From an uncultured Flavobacteriaceae bacterium (GTDB lineage Bacteria > Bacteroidota > Bacteroidia > Flavobacteriales > Flavobacteriaceae), in assembly GCA_937923515.1 (NCBI GenBank), contig CALDUF010000026.1:1-64000 (forward strand): DNA of 64,000 nucleotides, read 5' to 3'. Positions 53,460-63,700 of the stretch are shown in pieces. A program made the position numbers and the translations under genes. Each line of letters begins with the position of its first letter. Within the stretch, counting starts at the first letter, position 1. A model generated the notes under the pieces. That model worked only from the letters and a program-made list of their open reading frames with translations, was not told the origin of the DNA and did no database searches.

Positions 53460-54275
53460 TTATGACAATAATTTTTCCTTCTCTAATACCACTTTTTCTA
53501 GTATTTTTTCTACACCATAGTCATTATTGCTCTCTGTTTCAAAACGTGCAGTAGCTTTTACCAAAGGGTGTGCGTTTGCCATAGCATAACTATGATAGGC
53601 ATTTTCTAGCATTTCTAAATCGTTGTTATAATCACCAAATGCCATAGTTTCTGCTGGCGTTATATCATACGTTTTTTGAATGTGTTTTATGGCTTCACCT
53701 TTATTAGCTTCAATCTCAGAAATATCTACCCAATGTGTTGCAGAGAGTTTTACCTTAAATTTAGTTTCTAGTTGTTTAATATGCGGATATATAAATTTTT
53801 CTGAGCTATCTTCGTGATACAAGGCTATTTTATACACCTCTTCAGTAATAGCTTTTGGGTCTTCAATCACCTCATAATTATTATAAAACTCAGAGAGTAA
53901 GTTTAATAACGGTTTAGAGTTGCTCATCACATACGCCTTGTGCCTTGTGCAAAAAACAGGATGTGCATTATCAATATTTTCTACAATAGTTATAATGTGT
54001 TGCAGATGTTTAGGTGTAATAGGGTTAGAAATAAACACCGTATCATTTTTTAGTGCTAAACCTCCATTTTCTGCAACAACTATAATATCATCTTTAATCG
54101 CTTCTAGTTTCTCTATCATACCATAATAGGGGCGTCCACTAGCAGCCACAAAAATAATATTGTGATGCATTAATTTTTTAAAAAGATTGAAAAATAACGG
54201 ACTTATATTATGCTGAGAATTTAGCAAAGTACCGTCCATATCTGTAACAATTAATTTTACTTTAGATAATTCCAT
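53460..54275 (-). CDS. HAD-superfamily phosphatase, Cof type
   Basis: 271 residues from ATG 54275 (a TTG at 54296 is less likely). Motif I IVTDMDGTLLNS, motif II VAASGRPY, motif III Lys near EANKGEAIKHI and motif IV FGDYNNDLEML place it in the Cof/IIB group, which dephosphorylates sugar phosphates, FMN or similar small molecules. Monocistronic. Confidence 0.9.
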   Translation of the reverse strand: MELSKVKLIVTDMDGTLLNSQHNISPLFFNLFKKLMHHNIIFVAASGRPYYGMIEKLEAIKDDIIVVAENGGLALKNDTVFISNPITPKHLQHIITIVENIDNAHPVFCTRHKAYVMSNSKPLLNLLSEFYNNYEVIEDPKAITEEVYKIALYHEDSSEKFIYPHIKQLETKFKVKLSATHWVDISEIEANKGEAIKHIQKTYDITPAETMAFGDYNNDLEMLENAYHSYAMANAHPLVKATARFETESNNDYGVEKILEKVVLEKEKLLS

Positions 54276-54478
54276 AAGCTGTAAATATAGGCACAAAATT
54301 GTACTGTATTTATAATGTTAGATGAAATTTATATTAAATTATTATCAAATATAGATAACACTATCAGTATTTGAGTAAACCTACAAATTGTAATTTTTTA
54401 TTTAAATAAAACCGATAAAATGATTGTTTTTTACGTTAAATTACATAAATTAGCATTTTAAACCTCAAAATCTAATCC

Positions 54479-54925
54479 ATGAAAACAAAATTAATCTTTC
54501 TTAGTTTTTGCTTTATGTTACTCTCTGGGATGTGTTTAGCTCAAAAACGGAAACAGCCCAAAAGCATCATTAGTGATGGTGTTTCTATTAAGAAATATCA
54601 TAGTAAAGATGAATTGGATAGAATGGCAAAAGGCGAGTTGTTAGTACTTTATGTTGAAAGAATAGAAAGTTTGGTAAAGTTGTTACCCTATATTGCTTTT
54701 GCTACAAAACCAGGCGTTACAATGTCTACTTTAGGCATTCCAAACGATAGTGATAACAGAAAATCTTTAGACAACCAATTTGATGCTACAGATGAATTTT
54801 TAGAAAAAACTTCGGAATTTCAAGACCGCATACTACCTTATTCAGATACAAATAATTTAGTATCTGCAATTATATTTTACGAAGAAACACTAAAATCTCT
54901 TCATGAATTTAGTGAGTTTCATTAA
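54479..54925 (+). CDS. Hypothetical secreted protein
   Basis: 148 residues with a signal peptide ending MCLAQ. The mature part is mainly helical (ELLVLYVERIESLVKLLPYI; YEETLKSLHEF). No family recognised. It is followed by a strong terminator and stands alone. Confidence 0.6.
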   Translation: MKTKLIFLSFCFMLLSGMCLAQKRKQPKSIISDGVSIKKYHSKDELDRMAKGELLVLYVERIESLVKLLPYIAFATKPGVTMSTLGIPNDSDNRKSLDNQFDATDEFLEKTSEFQDRILPYSDTNNLVSAIIFYEETLKSLHEFSEFH

Positions 54926-54952
54926 TTTGCTATAACAAAAAAATCTACTTTT

Positions 54953-54989
54953 AAAACACTCAACACTATTGTTGAGTGTTTTATTTTTT
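54953..54989 (+). terminator. Strong intrinsic terminator
   Basis: Thirteen-bp perfect stem AAAACACTCAACA (54953-54965) with TGTTGAGTGTTTT (54970-54982), four-base loop, T-rich tail. Confidence 0.88.
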
Positions 54990-55067
54990 AATGTGTTTTC
55001 TTCTTAAAATTATTAATTTTAATAATGTTGATTATTCTTTCTTTTTAAAATTTAAACACGTATTTAT

Positions 55068-55168
55068 GTATTTTATCGATTTAACACTATAAAATATTTA
55101 GAAATATTATCATTTTATCGAAATAATTGGTATTTCATAGATAAATCTATTATTTTTGATTATATTGA
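55068..55168 (+). promoter_or_regulatory. Repeat array and promoter of the 55203 gene, like that at 12.8 kb
   Basis: GTATTTTATCGAT (55068), CATTTTATCG (55111-55120) and TATTTCATAG (55131-55140) match the array at 12756-12837. The last two lie 20 bp apart and at the same distances (44 and 24 bp) from TATATTGA (55161-55168), a one-mismatch -7 box, as in the 12.8-kb copy. A better -7 match, TATTTTTG, is at 55151-55158, so the active box is uncertain. Confidence 0.55.
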
Positions 55169-55202
55169 ATATGTAGTATTATTTCTATTAGAAAATAACA
55201 AC

Positions 55203-56525
55203 ATGATGAAAAACTTTACGCAACTATTATTAACGTTTTTAATTACCTTGAGTTGTATTGCGCAACAAGAAAAAGGTATTGTTGGCGGTGTAAATTGGTT
55301 AAATAATTGGACTGAATTTAAAACCAATGCTATTGATTATGGGGAGCCAACTCAAATATTAGCAGGTAACATTAATGAAGATACAACCTTAAGCAAAGGA
55401 GAAGTGTACTTGTTGTTAGGTAGCGTTTTTGTAACACCCGAGGTTACATTAACTATAGAACCTGGTGCAGTAATACTCGGAGATTACAAGACAAATGGGT
55501 CTCTAACAATAGCAAGAGGAGCACATATTTTAGCAAAAGGTAAAGCAACTGATCCTGTTATCTTTACTTCAAATAGAAGCGTTAAAAAACCAGGAGATTG
55601 GGGTGGTGTTATAATTCTTGGTGATGCTCCAATAAATAGATATGGCTCTGGCTCAGTAGCTTCATACCATCCAAAATTAAAGCCAGCCGATTATTCAAAT
55701 ACAAATTACGGAGGTACTGATGCCGAAAGTTTTTCAGGAGAATTACGATATGTTCGTATTGAATATGCTGGTAAACGCGTATCTCAAGACACGTATTTTA
55801 ATGGCTTATTATTAGCTAGTGTAGGAGCTAGCACAATTTTAGAGCATGTTATGGTGAGTAATAGTGGAGAAGATGGCTTTGAGATTTGGGGCGGAAACAT
55901 CTCTTTAAATAACTTAGTATCGTATCGCTGTAAAGGCACCGATTTTAAATTTAATTACGGTACAACCGCTGTTATATTTAATTCACTTGCTGTGAGATCG
56001 CCGTATGCCTCAAATGGTAGTGGCGATAAATGTCTTGAAGCTTTATCATATAATAATAAAGAAGAAATAGATTTTGCAAAAAATAAAACTACCGTAGAAG
56101 CCAATAATTTAACGTTTTTAAATATAAGTGACGACTTAGAGTCTGCTATAAAAATGAACCTTGTACATGAAGCCATTTTTATTGGTGAAAATACTACGTT
56201 AAACATGTCTAAAAGTGTGGTGTCTGGCTTTAATCCTGCAGTTTTATTAGATGAATCTATGCATGTGAATCAAGAAAGCTTAGATAAAATTAGCTTCACC
56301 GAAATGTATTTTAATAACTGTAACGGTAACATTTTTGTTGAAAATAATTCGAATAACGACGATTTAGAAAATTACTATGGTAATCGTGCTTTTTACAATG
56401 TGTATTCGAAAAGTAATAATGAAGAAACGTTTATAGCTTCTGAAAATTTTAAGAGACCAGATTTCAGATTGAGAATAAATAAAATTATTGCATCAAATAT
56501 TGATAGAGATGCATTAGATGATTAA
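55203..56525 (+). CDS. Secreted beta-helix-like protein
   Basis: 440 residues, signal peptide ending SCIAQ (the SCI could also be read as a weak lipobox). GAVILGDYKTNGSLTIARGA, KPGDWGGVIILGDAPIN, ELRYVRIEYAG and VSNSGEDGFEIWGG are the coils of a parallel beta-helix family widespread in Bacteroidota surface proteins. No T9SS C-terminal sorting domain is seen. Controlled by the repeat array at 55068-55168. Ligand unknown. Confidence 0.7.
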   Translation: MMKNFTQLLLTFLITLSCIAQQEKGIVGGVNWLNNWTEFKTNAIDYGEPTQILAGNINEDTTLSKGEVYLLLGSVFVTPEVTLTIEPGAVILGDYKTNGSLTIARGAHILAKGKATDPVIFTSNRSVKKPGDWGGVIILGDAPINRYGSGSVASYHPKLKPADYSNTNYGGTDAESFSGELRYVRIEYAGKRVSQDTYFNGLLLASVGASTILEHVMVSNSGEDGFEIWGGNISLNNLVSYRCKGTDFKFNYGTTAVIFNSLAVRSPYASNGSGDKCLEALSYNNKEEIDFAKNKTTVEANNLTFLNISDDLESAIKMNLVHEAIFIGENTTLNMSKSVVSGFNPAVLLDESMHVNQESLDKISFTEMYFNNCNGNIFVENNSNNDDLENYYGNRAFYNVYSKSNNEETFIASENFKRPDFRLRINKIIASNIDRDALDD

Positions 56526-56611
56526 TAATAAAAAACGCTAGGTGTGCTATTTTAGTAGTCCATTAAAAATGGTGATGTATTCCTAGAAGTTTTGTTGTGT
56601 AATAGAGCTGC

Positions 56612-58054
56612 ATGAGGAATTTTACTTGTATTTATATTCTTGTTTTTGCCTTAGCGTTGCTAACATCAACGCTTTCTGCGCAAGTTGTAATTAGCAAACC
56701 TAACTTAGGTTTTACGCAAGCTTGTGCTAGTAATAGCTTTAATAATTATGATGTAACGTTTTCTTTTTCACCTAACGGAAGTTTACAACCCGAAAATACT
56801 TTTATTGTAGAACTATCTGATGAGAGTGGTAGTTTTTCAAATGCTACAGTAGTATTTACATCAAGCGCAGGAACTATCACAACATCTCCTGCAACAATTA
56901 ATTTCTCAATTCCAACGGATACTTCAGGAGAAAATTATAAAGTAAGAATAAAGAGCACAGCACCAGCTGTAACTAGTAGTGCTTCAGATGCTTTTGCTGC
57001 GTATTATAAAGTACAGGATAGCCCATTCACCATTAATAATTTAATTGAAACTGCTGTGTTTTGTTCTGGCGGAAGTTATGTGTTAACTATCGATAATCCT
57101 GGGAGTGCCATGAACGATTCGCCGTTGCAATACCCAAACTTAACGTTTAATTGGTTTAGAGAAACCAGTGCCACAACTTCAGTTTTTGTAGCATCAGGCA
57201 ATAGTTTAGAGGTTAATAGTCCTGGAACATATTTTGTTGAAACCAACTATGGCAGTTGCACATCAAATTCGTTTTCAAATAGGGTTACAGTAAGTGAAGC
57301 AACATCAGGAACATTATCATCTTCTGTTAGTTCTAGCTTAGGTAATCCTTATTGTTCAGTAAACGGCCCTACGGTTTTAAGTGTAATTAACGGTAATAGT
57401 TATCAATGGTATAAGGATGATGTGGAAATTTATGGCGGTACAACCCAAACATACGCCACCAATGAGGCAGGAAATTATAAGGTAACCATAACTTTAGATA
57501 ATTGCGTAGCCACAGCATCTATTGATTTGGTGAATACTGATTTTACCAGCGAAATTGATGTAAACGATACCAATATGTTATCATCTGGAGACACTTTAAT
57601 GGTTAATGTTACCACTACAGCAGTTAACCCAGTATTTGAGTGGTTTAATGATAATGCGTTAATTCCAGGAGCAACAACATCTAGTCTTGAAGTAACCCAA
57701 CAAGGCAATTATAAAGTGATTATACAGCAAACTGAAGGTTGTAATGCGTCTCAAGAATTAACATTTGTAGTAAAAGAGCCATTTCCTGATGTAGCCAGCA
57801 TACCAAATCTTATTACACCAAATGGAGATGGTATTAATGATACTTGGGTTATTCCACAAGCATTTGTAAGTGGCACAAATACGCAGGTTATGTTAATAAA
57901 TACGCAAGGTAAAGTAGTTTTAAATACAACCGATTATCAAAATAATTGGCCAGAAACTGAATTGGATTTTAAAGACGTAACCCCAGTTTATTACTATATC
58001 ATAACAACATCAAATAAAAACACAACAAAAGGATCTATTACGGTTTTAAGATAG
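56612..58054 (+). CDS. T9SS type B substrate with Ig-like domains
   Basis: 480 residues, signal peptide ending TLSAQ. Beta-sandwich repeats (about 25-395) include SYQWYKDDVEIYGGTTQTYA and VFEWFNDNALIPGATTSSLE Ig/PKD-like modules. The C-terminal domain IPNLITPNGDGINDTWVIPQ and onward is the gliding-motility-associated (CHU_C, type B) sorting signal for the type IX secretion system. The next gene starts one bp after its stop and encodes a PorP/SprF protein, the usual export partner of type B substrates. Confidence 0.9.
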   Translation: MRNFTCIYILVFALALLTSTLSAQVVISKPNLGFTQACASNSFNNYDVTFSFSPNGSLQPENTFIVELSDESGSFSNATVVFTSSAGTITTSPATINFSIPTDTSGENYKVRIKSTAPAVTSSASDAFAAYYKVQDSPFTINNLIETAVFCSGGSYVLTIDNPGSAMNDSPLQYPNLTFNWFRETSATTSVFVASGNSLEVNSPGTYFVETNYGSCTSNSFSNRVTVSEATSGTLSSSVSSSLGNPYCSVNGPTVLSVINGNSYQWYKDDVEIYGGTTQTYATNEAGNYKVTITLDNCVATASIDLVNTDFTSEIDVNDTNMLSSGDTLMVNVTTTAVNPVFEWFNDNALIPGATTSSLEVTQQGNYKVIIQQTEGCNASQELTFVVKEPFPDVASIPNLITPNGDGINDTWVIPQAFVSGTNTQVMLINTQGKVVLNTTDYQNNWPETELDFKDVTPVYYYIITTSNKNTTKGSITVLR

Positions 58055-58055
58055 A

Positions 58056-60740
58056 ATGAATAAATATCTATTATATATGTTTCTAATATTATGTACCATT
58101 CAGCAATTCCATTCTCAAGAGGATGTCGGTATTGTTGCTTTGGCACTACCAGTTAGAAACACTTTAAAATTTAATAGATATGCTGTTAACCCAACATTTA
58201 GTTTTGTGAGAGAACAACATAAATATTTAAGTTTTACAAATAAAAAACAGTGGGCACAGTTTAATGATGCTCCAAATACATATTTATTTAGTTATGCTGG
58301 CCGTTTTTCAGAAAATACGGGTGCTGGTATTAGTTTATTTCAGCAAGATTTTGGTGTATTAACAACCTTTGGAGGTATGCTTAATTTTGCCTACAATGCA
58401 AATTTAAGTAGAGAAAGTAATTTAACATTTGGTTTAAATATTGGTGCTTACCAAAGCGGATTGAATCAAGGTAAAGTTATAGTAAATACGCCAGATCCAT
58501 CACTTCAAAATACACCTTCTACATTTTTAATAACCGTAAACCCCGGAATTAATTATGGCACTGGCTTTTTAGATTTTGGTGTAGCCATACAAAATTTAGT
58601 ATCCTACAACATCACCGAATCTCAAATAATTGAAGACAATCCAGAACAAGGGCTGCAAGCGCACTTTATGTATACGGGATATGTTGAAACCAGAGGCTTT
58701 TTTGATGACAGTAAATTTTCAACACTTATTAGAAGTGAATTTAAGCAAGACCAAACAGTCATTTCTGGACTAGCGATGCTAAGTGTGCCTAAAGGTATTT
58801 GGGCGCAAGCGGGTTATAACACGCTATACGGTGCTTCTGCAGGTATTGGTATTAATATTACAAGCACTATTGCTTTTGAATATAATTACGAGCAATCCTT
58901 TAGTAATTTTTCTGAATTTGGAAGTTCTCATGAGGTCACTATAGCATATCGATTTAAAAATAAATACAGATATAATTATGGTGATGAAGATGAAGAACAA
59001 TCTGTTTTTAATACGAATAAAAGACATGCAAAGCCTAATAATTTAACCGATGCAGATAGAGAAAGAATAGCTGAAAGAAGAGCGGTATTAGCCGCAGAAC
59101 GAAAAGCAAAAGCTGAAGTAGAAAAAGCAAAAGTTAAAATTACTGATACTAACGCGCAAAATACTATTGCTCAAAATAAAACTGATGCTACGTTAGAATT
59201 AGAGGAAGAGTTAAAACTTAAGAAAGCACAAGAACAACAATTAAAAGCGGAAAACGAAAGAAAAAGAATTGAAGAAGAGGCGCGTTTAAAACAAGTGGCC
59301 ACTCAGAAAAAAATTGAGGCAGAAAAAGCAAAAGCCGAAGCAGAAGCACAACAAAAGCGTGATGCTGATATAAAAGCTGAAGAAGCACGTAAAATCGCAG
59401 AAACTAAAGCAAAAGCGGAGGCTGAAAAAGTAAAACAGTTAGCGCTTGAGGCACAACAACGTGAAAAAGAAGTCCGTGAAAAAGCTACAGCTGATAAACG
59501 TAGAGTTGAAGAAGAAAACCGTTTAAAATTATTAGAGGAAGCACAAAATAGAAAAGCGCAACAAGAAGCTAAAGCAGAACAATTAAGATTAGAAACAGAA
59601 GCAATTGCTAAAGCGCAAGAAGAAAAACGATTACAGCTGGTAGCGGCGCAAGAAAAAATTGAAGCCAAAGCTAAACAGAAAGCTGAAGCATTAGCGCGTG
59701 CAGAACGTGAAGCAGTATTAAAAGCCAAAGCTGAGAAAGAAAAGGCTCAAGCTAAAATTAAAGCGAAAGTAGAAGAAGAACGATTAAAAGAAAATGAAAT
59801 AGCAAAAAGTAATGCTGAAACGATTACAATTACCGAAGATGTTAGTGTAGAAAACCAACCTGAGGCAAACGATGACGCAGCTGTAGCACTAAAAGAAGTA
59901 TTAAAAGCTTCAAACGAAGCTACTAAAACTCAAAGTGAGTTAATAAAAAGATTAACCAGTAAAATTGTTGGAAAACAAAACGATTTAAATGATTTAAAGG
60001 AGGAAAACGATTTAAGCGAAAAAGGAATTTACCTAGCCCCAAAACCATTTAAAAGTCTATCTGCTGAAAATGCTGAAATAGAATCTTTAAAAGATGAAAT
60101 CGCTAAAATAGAAGAAGCCCAAAATATTAAAGTGGTGGAACTAGAAGCATTGATAATTAAAAGAAAAAGAAAATTCAGGAAAGATACTGAGGGTATCAAT
60201 CAATTTTATTTTGATGCATTAGCGCAAATAAAAACGGAGCAGTTAAACATTAAAAGTACTAAAGAACGATTAGTCTCTAATTTAGTTCAGATAAAAGAAA
60301 AAACTGATTTTGAAAGAAAACGTAGAATTCGTCGTGCTGCTTATGATAGTCAACAGGATAGGTTTAATAAAGATAAAGCAGCTTTAGAACGTATTAAAAA
60401 ATTCACCGAAATAGATAAAGAAGCACTAAAAGAAGAAGATTTTGATTTTGGAGAAGCGCAAACTAAAAATATTCAAATCATAAAAAATGTATTAAATGAA
60501 GCATCGGGATATTACATCGTACTAGCTGTTCATAATAGTGTTGAAAAGCGAGATGAATTCCTTACTAAAGTAGTTGCTTCAGGAGAGCAAAATGTAAACT
60601 TCTTTTTTGATGTAAGTACAAATAAATATTTTATTTACTATGAAAAATATGATACTATAAGTCAAGCAAAAAATGCCTTAGATAAAAAAGGAAACAAACC
60701 CTATAATAGCAAAATGTCACTTGTAAAAATAGATAACTAG
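58056..60740 (+). CDS. PorP/SprF outer-membrane protein fused to coiled-coil and SPOR-like domain
   Basis: 894 residues. After a signal peptide comes a PorP/SprF beta-barrel (about 20-310; NRYAVNPTFSFVREQHKYLS, GIGINITSTIAFEYNYEQSF). Residues about 325-595 are a TolA-like Ala/Glu/Lys-rich helix, followed by further coiled coil (about 610-790). The last 90 residues (GYYIVLAVHNSVEKRDEFL... NKYFIYYEKYDTISQAKNAL) resemble a SPOR-type peptidoglycan-binding domain. SprF-type proteins are needed for export and anchoring of partner adhesins. Here the fused tail could span the periplasm to the cell wall. Confidence 0.85.
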   Translation: MNKYLLYMFLILCTIQQFHSQEDVGIVALALPVRNTLKFNRYAVNPTFSFVREQHKYLSFTNKKQWAQFNDAPNTYLFSYAGRFSENTGAGISLFQQDFGVLTTFGGMLNFAYNANLSRESNLTFGLNIGAYQSGLNQGKVIVNTPDPSLQNTPSTFLITVNPGINYGTGFLDFGVAIQNLVSYNITESQIIEDNPEQGLQAHFMYTGYVETRGFFDDSKFSTLIRSEFKQDQTVISGLAMLSVPKGIWAQAGYNTLYGASAGIGINITSTIAFEYNYEQSFSNFSEFGSSHEVTIAYRFKNKYRYNYGDEDEEQSVFNTNKRHAKPNNLTDADRERIAERRAVLAAERKAKAEVEKAKVKITDTNAQNTIAQNKTDATLELEEELKLKKAQEQQLKAENERKRIEEEARLKQVATQKKIEAEKAKAEAEAQQKRDADIKAEEARKIAETKAKAEAEKVKQLALEAQQREKEVREKATADKRRVEEENRLKLLEEAQNRKAQQEAKAEQLRLETEAIAKAQEEKRLQLVAAQEKIEAKAKQKAEALARAEREAVLKAKAEKEKAQAKIKAKVEEERLKENEIAKSNAETITITEDVSVENQPEANDDAAVALKEVLKASNEATKTQSELIKRLTSKIVGKQNDLNDLKEENDLSEKGIYLAPKPFKSLSAENAEIESLKDEIAKIEEAQNIKVVELEALIIKRKRKFRKDTEGINQFYFDALAQIKTEQLNIKSTKERLVSNLVQIKEKTDFERKRRIRRAAYDSQQDRFNKDKAALERIKKFTEIDKEALKEEDFDFGEAQTKNIQIIKNVLNEASGYYIVLAVHNSVEKRDEFLTKVVASGEQNVNFFFDVSTNKYFIYYEKYDTISQAKNALDKKGNKPYNSKMSLVKIDN

Positions 60741-60777
60741 AAGAAGAAAAAAGATTGCTATTTCTCTCAACCCCAAA

Positions 60778-63700
60778 ATGATTGAAATAGAAAAACAAAC
60801 ACCTATGAGAATGCCTACTTATGTTTATAACTGTATTATCGCATTAGTGCTCTTAATGAGTACGCAGTTATTTGCGCAAAATTTAGTGCCATTTGCTCCA
60901 AGATATGATGAGGCTATTAAAGGAGATATGCTTTTAATAGGTAACAGTAATGTTGGGTTACATATTACCAATCCATATAATGGCAACAATACTAACGATA
61001 GGGTAGATGCAGCTGTTTATGTAGATGTAGATAACGACCCCACAACATTTAATTCCAGTACAGCAAACTTAGATGTACCAAGTGATACAGATTGTTATCA
61101 AATTGTATATGCAGGTTTGTATTGGAGCGCTGTGGTGAACGGCGATGAACCTATATCTAATATAAAATTTAGAACTCCAGGCAACCCATATCAAGACATT
61201 ACAGGAACGGAGATATATTTTCAAAATGCAGCTAATGATCAGAATTCAAACACCTATGTTTATTTTCATGATGTAACAGATGTGTTGACGGCTTTACCAA
61301 ACCCAGAAGGTACTTATGGTGTAGCAAATATATCTTCATTAGTAGGGCCAAAGCCAAATTCTGAAGGATTATCTGCGGGTTGGTCGCTTTTTGTGATTTA
61401 TGAAGACCCTTTATTACCAAGTAAATATATTACGTCTTTTGATGGTTTTACTAAAATAACAGGTGTTGTAAATGAAACGTTTGATGTGTCTGGTTTTGAA
61501 ACTATTCCAGTAGGACCAGTGCGCGCAAAGTTTGCATTTAGTACTATTGAGGGAGACAGACGCTACACAGGAGATTACTTGGAATTAAATGGTAATATTA
61601 TTGACGCTACTGATAATACTGGAACTGTAATACGCCCTGGTAATAACTTTTTTAATAGCACAGTATCTATAATAAACCCCGCTACAAATACACCAGAGTT
61701 GTTTTTTGACAGAACGCCTGCGGGTACAAATACCTTAGGGTTTGATGCCGGTATTATAAATATTCCAAATGCAGGAAACAGTATTATTGGAAATGGCGAT
61801 ACCACTGCACAAATAAGTTTGGGGAGTAATCTAGATCTCTATTATTACTATTTTAGTGCATTTGCAATTGATATTATTGCCCCAAATATTGTATTAACTA
61901 AAGTGGTTGAAGATGAGTTTGGTAATAATATAGAGGGTCAAGAAGTAGATTTAGGTGATGAGTTAAACTATGTTATTGGCTTTGAAAATACAGGTAACGA
62001 TGATGCTACGAACCTAACCATTCGTGATATTTTACCAATAAACGTAGTTTTCAATTATCCTACAGATATTGTATCGCTACCAACAGGTGTAACGGTGCAA
62101 AGTTATGACGCTGCAACTAGAGAAATTGTATTTAGCGTAGATCGTTCAATTGTTGAGGAAAATGATCCTGTTCAATCTATACGTTTTAGAGTAACGGTAG
62201 TATCAGATTGTAGTTTACTTACCGATGCATGTTCAAACATTATAGATAACCAAGCTTTTGCAACGTATCAGGGAACTATAAATCCAGATTTCACAATTTC
62301 AGATGATCCAAGTTTTAACAGTAATACTGGGTGTTTAATTACACCAAGAGCAACAAACTTTTTAGCAGATTTAAATTGTACGTTTAATGAAAATGTAGTG
62401 CTTTGTGGTGATACTACAACATTAACTGCTGGTAACGGTTACGATTCGTACACTTGGTCTACCAATCCAAGTATGACACCAGTTATCGGAACAGGACAAT
62501 CTATTACAGTAACCGCAACGGGTACGTATTATGTGTACAACGCAGCAGTAGCACCATGCCAATCTATAACCCAACAATTTGATGTAACACTGTTTGGAGC
62601 CAATGTTACAAACCCAGTTATTCCTTTTGCTGATGAGGTTGTAGTGTGTACTAATGATGGAAAAGAATTGCCAAATATTTTCTTATGTGGTGCTAACGAT
62701 TCAAGGTTCATCCAAACAAACATTACCGATGCAACTTCTATAATATGGGAAGTTTTAAATACGACTAGTTGTGATGCCGTTTTAAATCAAGATTGTGCAA
62801 ACGAGAGTGATACCTGTACTTGGAATGAAGTTGCAACAGGACCAAATTATACTGCGGATACGGCTGGACAATACAGATTAACGTTGAATTATGATGGTGG
62901 TTGTTTCAATCAGTTTTACTTCAATGTATATGAAAACCTTTTAGTCCCAACGGTAAACTCAAGAGATATTATTTGTACCACATCAGGCGAAATTACAGTT
63001 GGTGGTGTACCAACAGGATACGAGTACAGTATTGATGGCACTAACTATCAAGGCAGTAATACATTTGCAGTTAATACAGCTGGCATCTATTCAGTGTATA
63101 TAAGACAAGTAGGTGTAACACCAAACCCATGTATTTTTACAGTACCTGATGTTCAAATTAGAGAAAGAGATTTTACGGTGCAAACTACGGTAGCACAGCC
63201 CTTGTGTTATGGTGCATTAGGCAATGTAGTTTTAGCAGCTAATGACGCGCGACCACAATATTTCTTTTCAATTTACGATGGTACAACTCTTGTAAATAGC
63301 GTTGGCCCAATAGCAGATGATAATTATACGTTCGAAAATTTAAATACTGGTACATATACTGTAAACGTATCTACCGAAGATGGTTGTACGTTTACCCGCG
63401 ATATTGAAATTATACAACCGCCATTACTAGAGGCAACATCAGCATTAACTAAACCTTTAACGTGCACCAATGGTGAAATAACTGTGTATCCTGTGGGTGG
63501 AACTGCACCCTACTATTATTTTATTAATGGCGCAACAACTTTTCAAAGTACACCAATAATTGATGTGCCAACAGCAGGAACATACACCATTAGAGTTGTA
63601 GATTTTAATAATTGTGAAGCTGAAACTACTATTGATGTAGATGCCATTCCTGCTCCAGATTTTACAGTATCACAAACTAATATTTTGTGTGCCGATGCAC

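Noticed and set aside
55203-56525. Possible T9SS type A sorting domain at the C-terminus of the beta-helix protein
   Set aside because: The last 80 residues lack the expected conserved strands and terminal basic motif.
59303-59728. 141-codon open frame on the minus strand, Ala/Ser/Cys/Phe-rich
   Set aside because: It is the antisense of the Ala/Glu/Lys-rich coiled-coil region of the PorP/SprF fusion gene; biased sense codons leave the opposite strand open.
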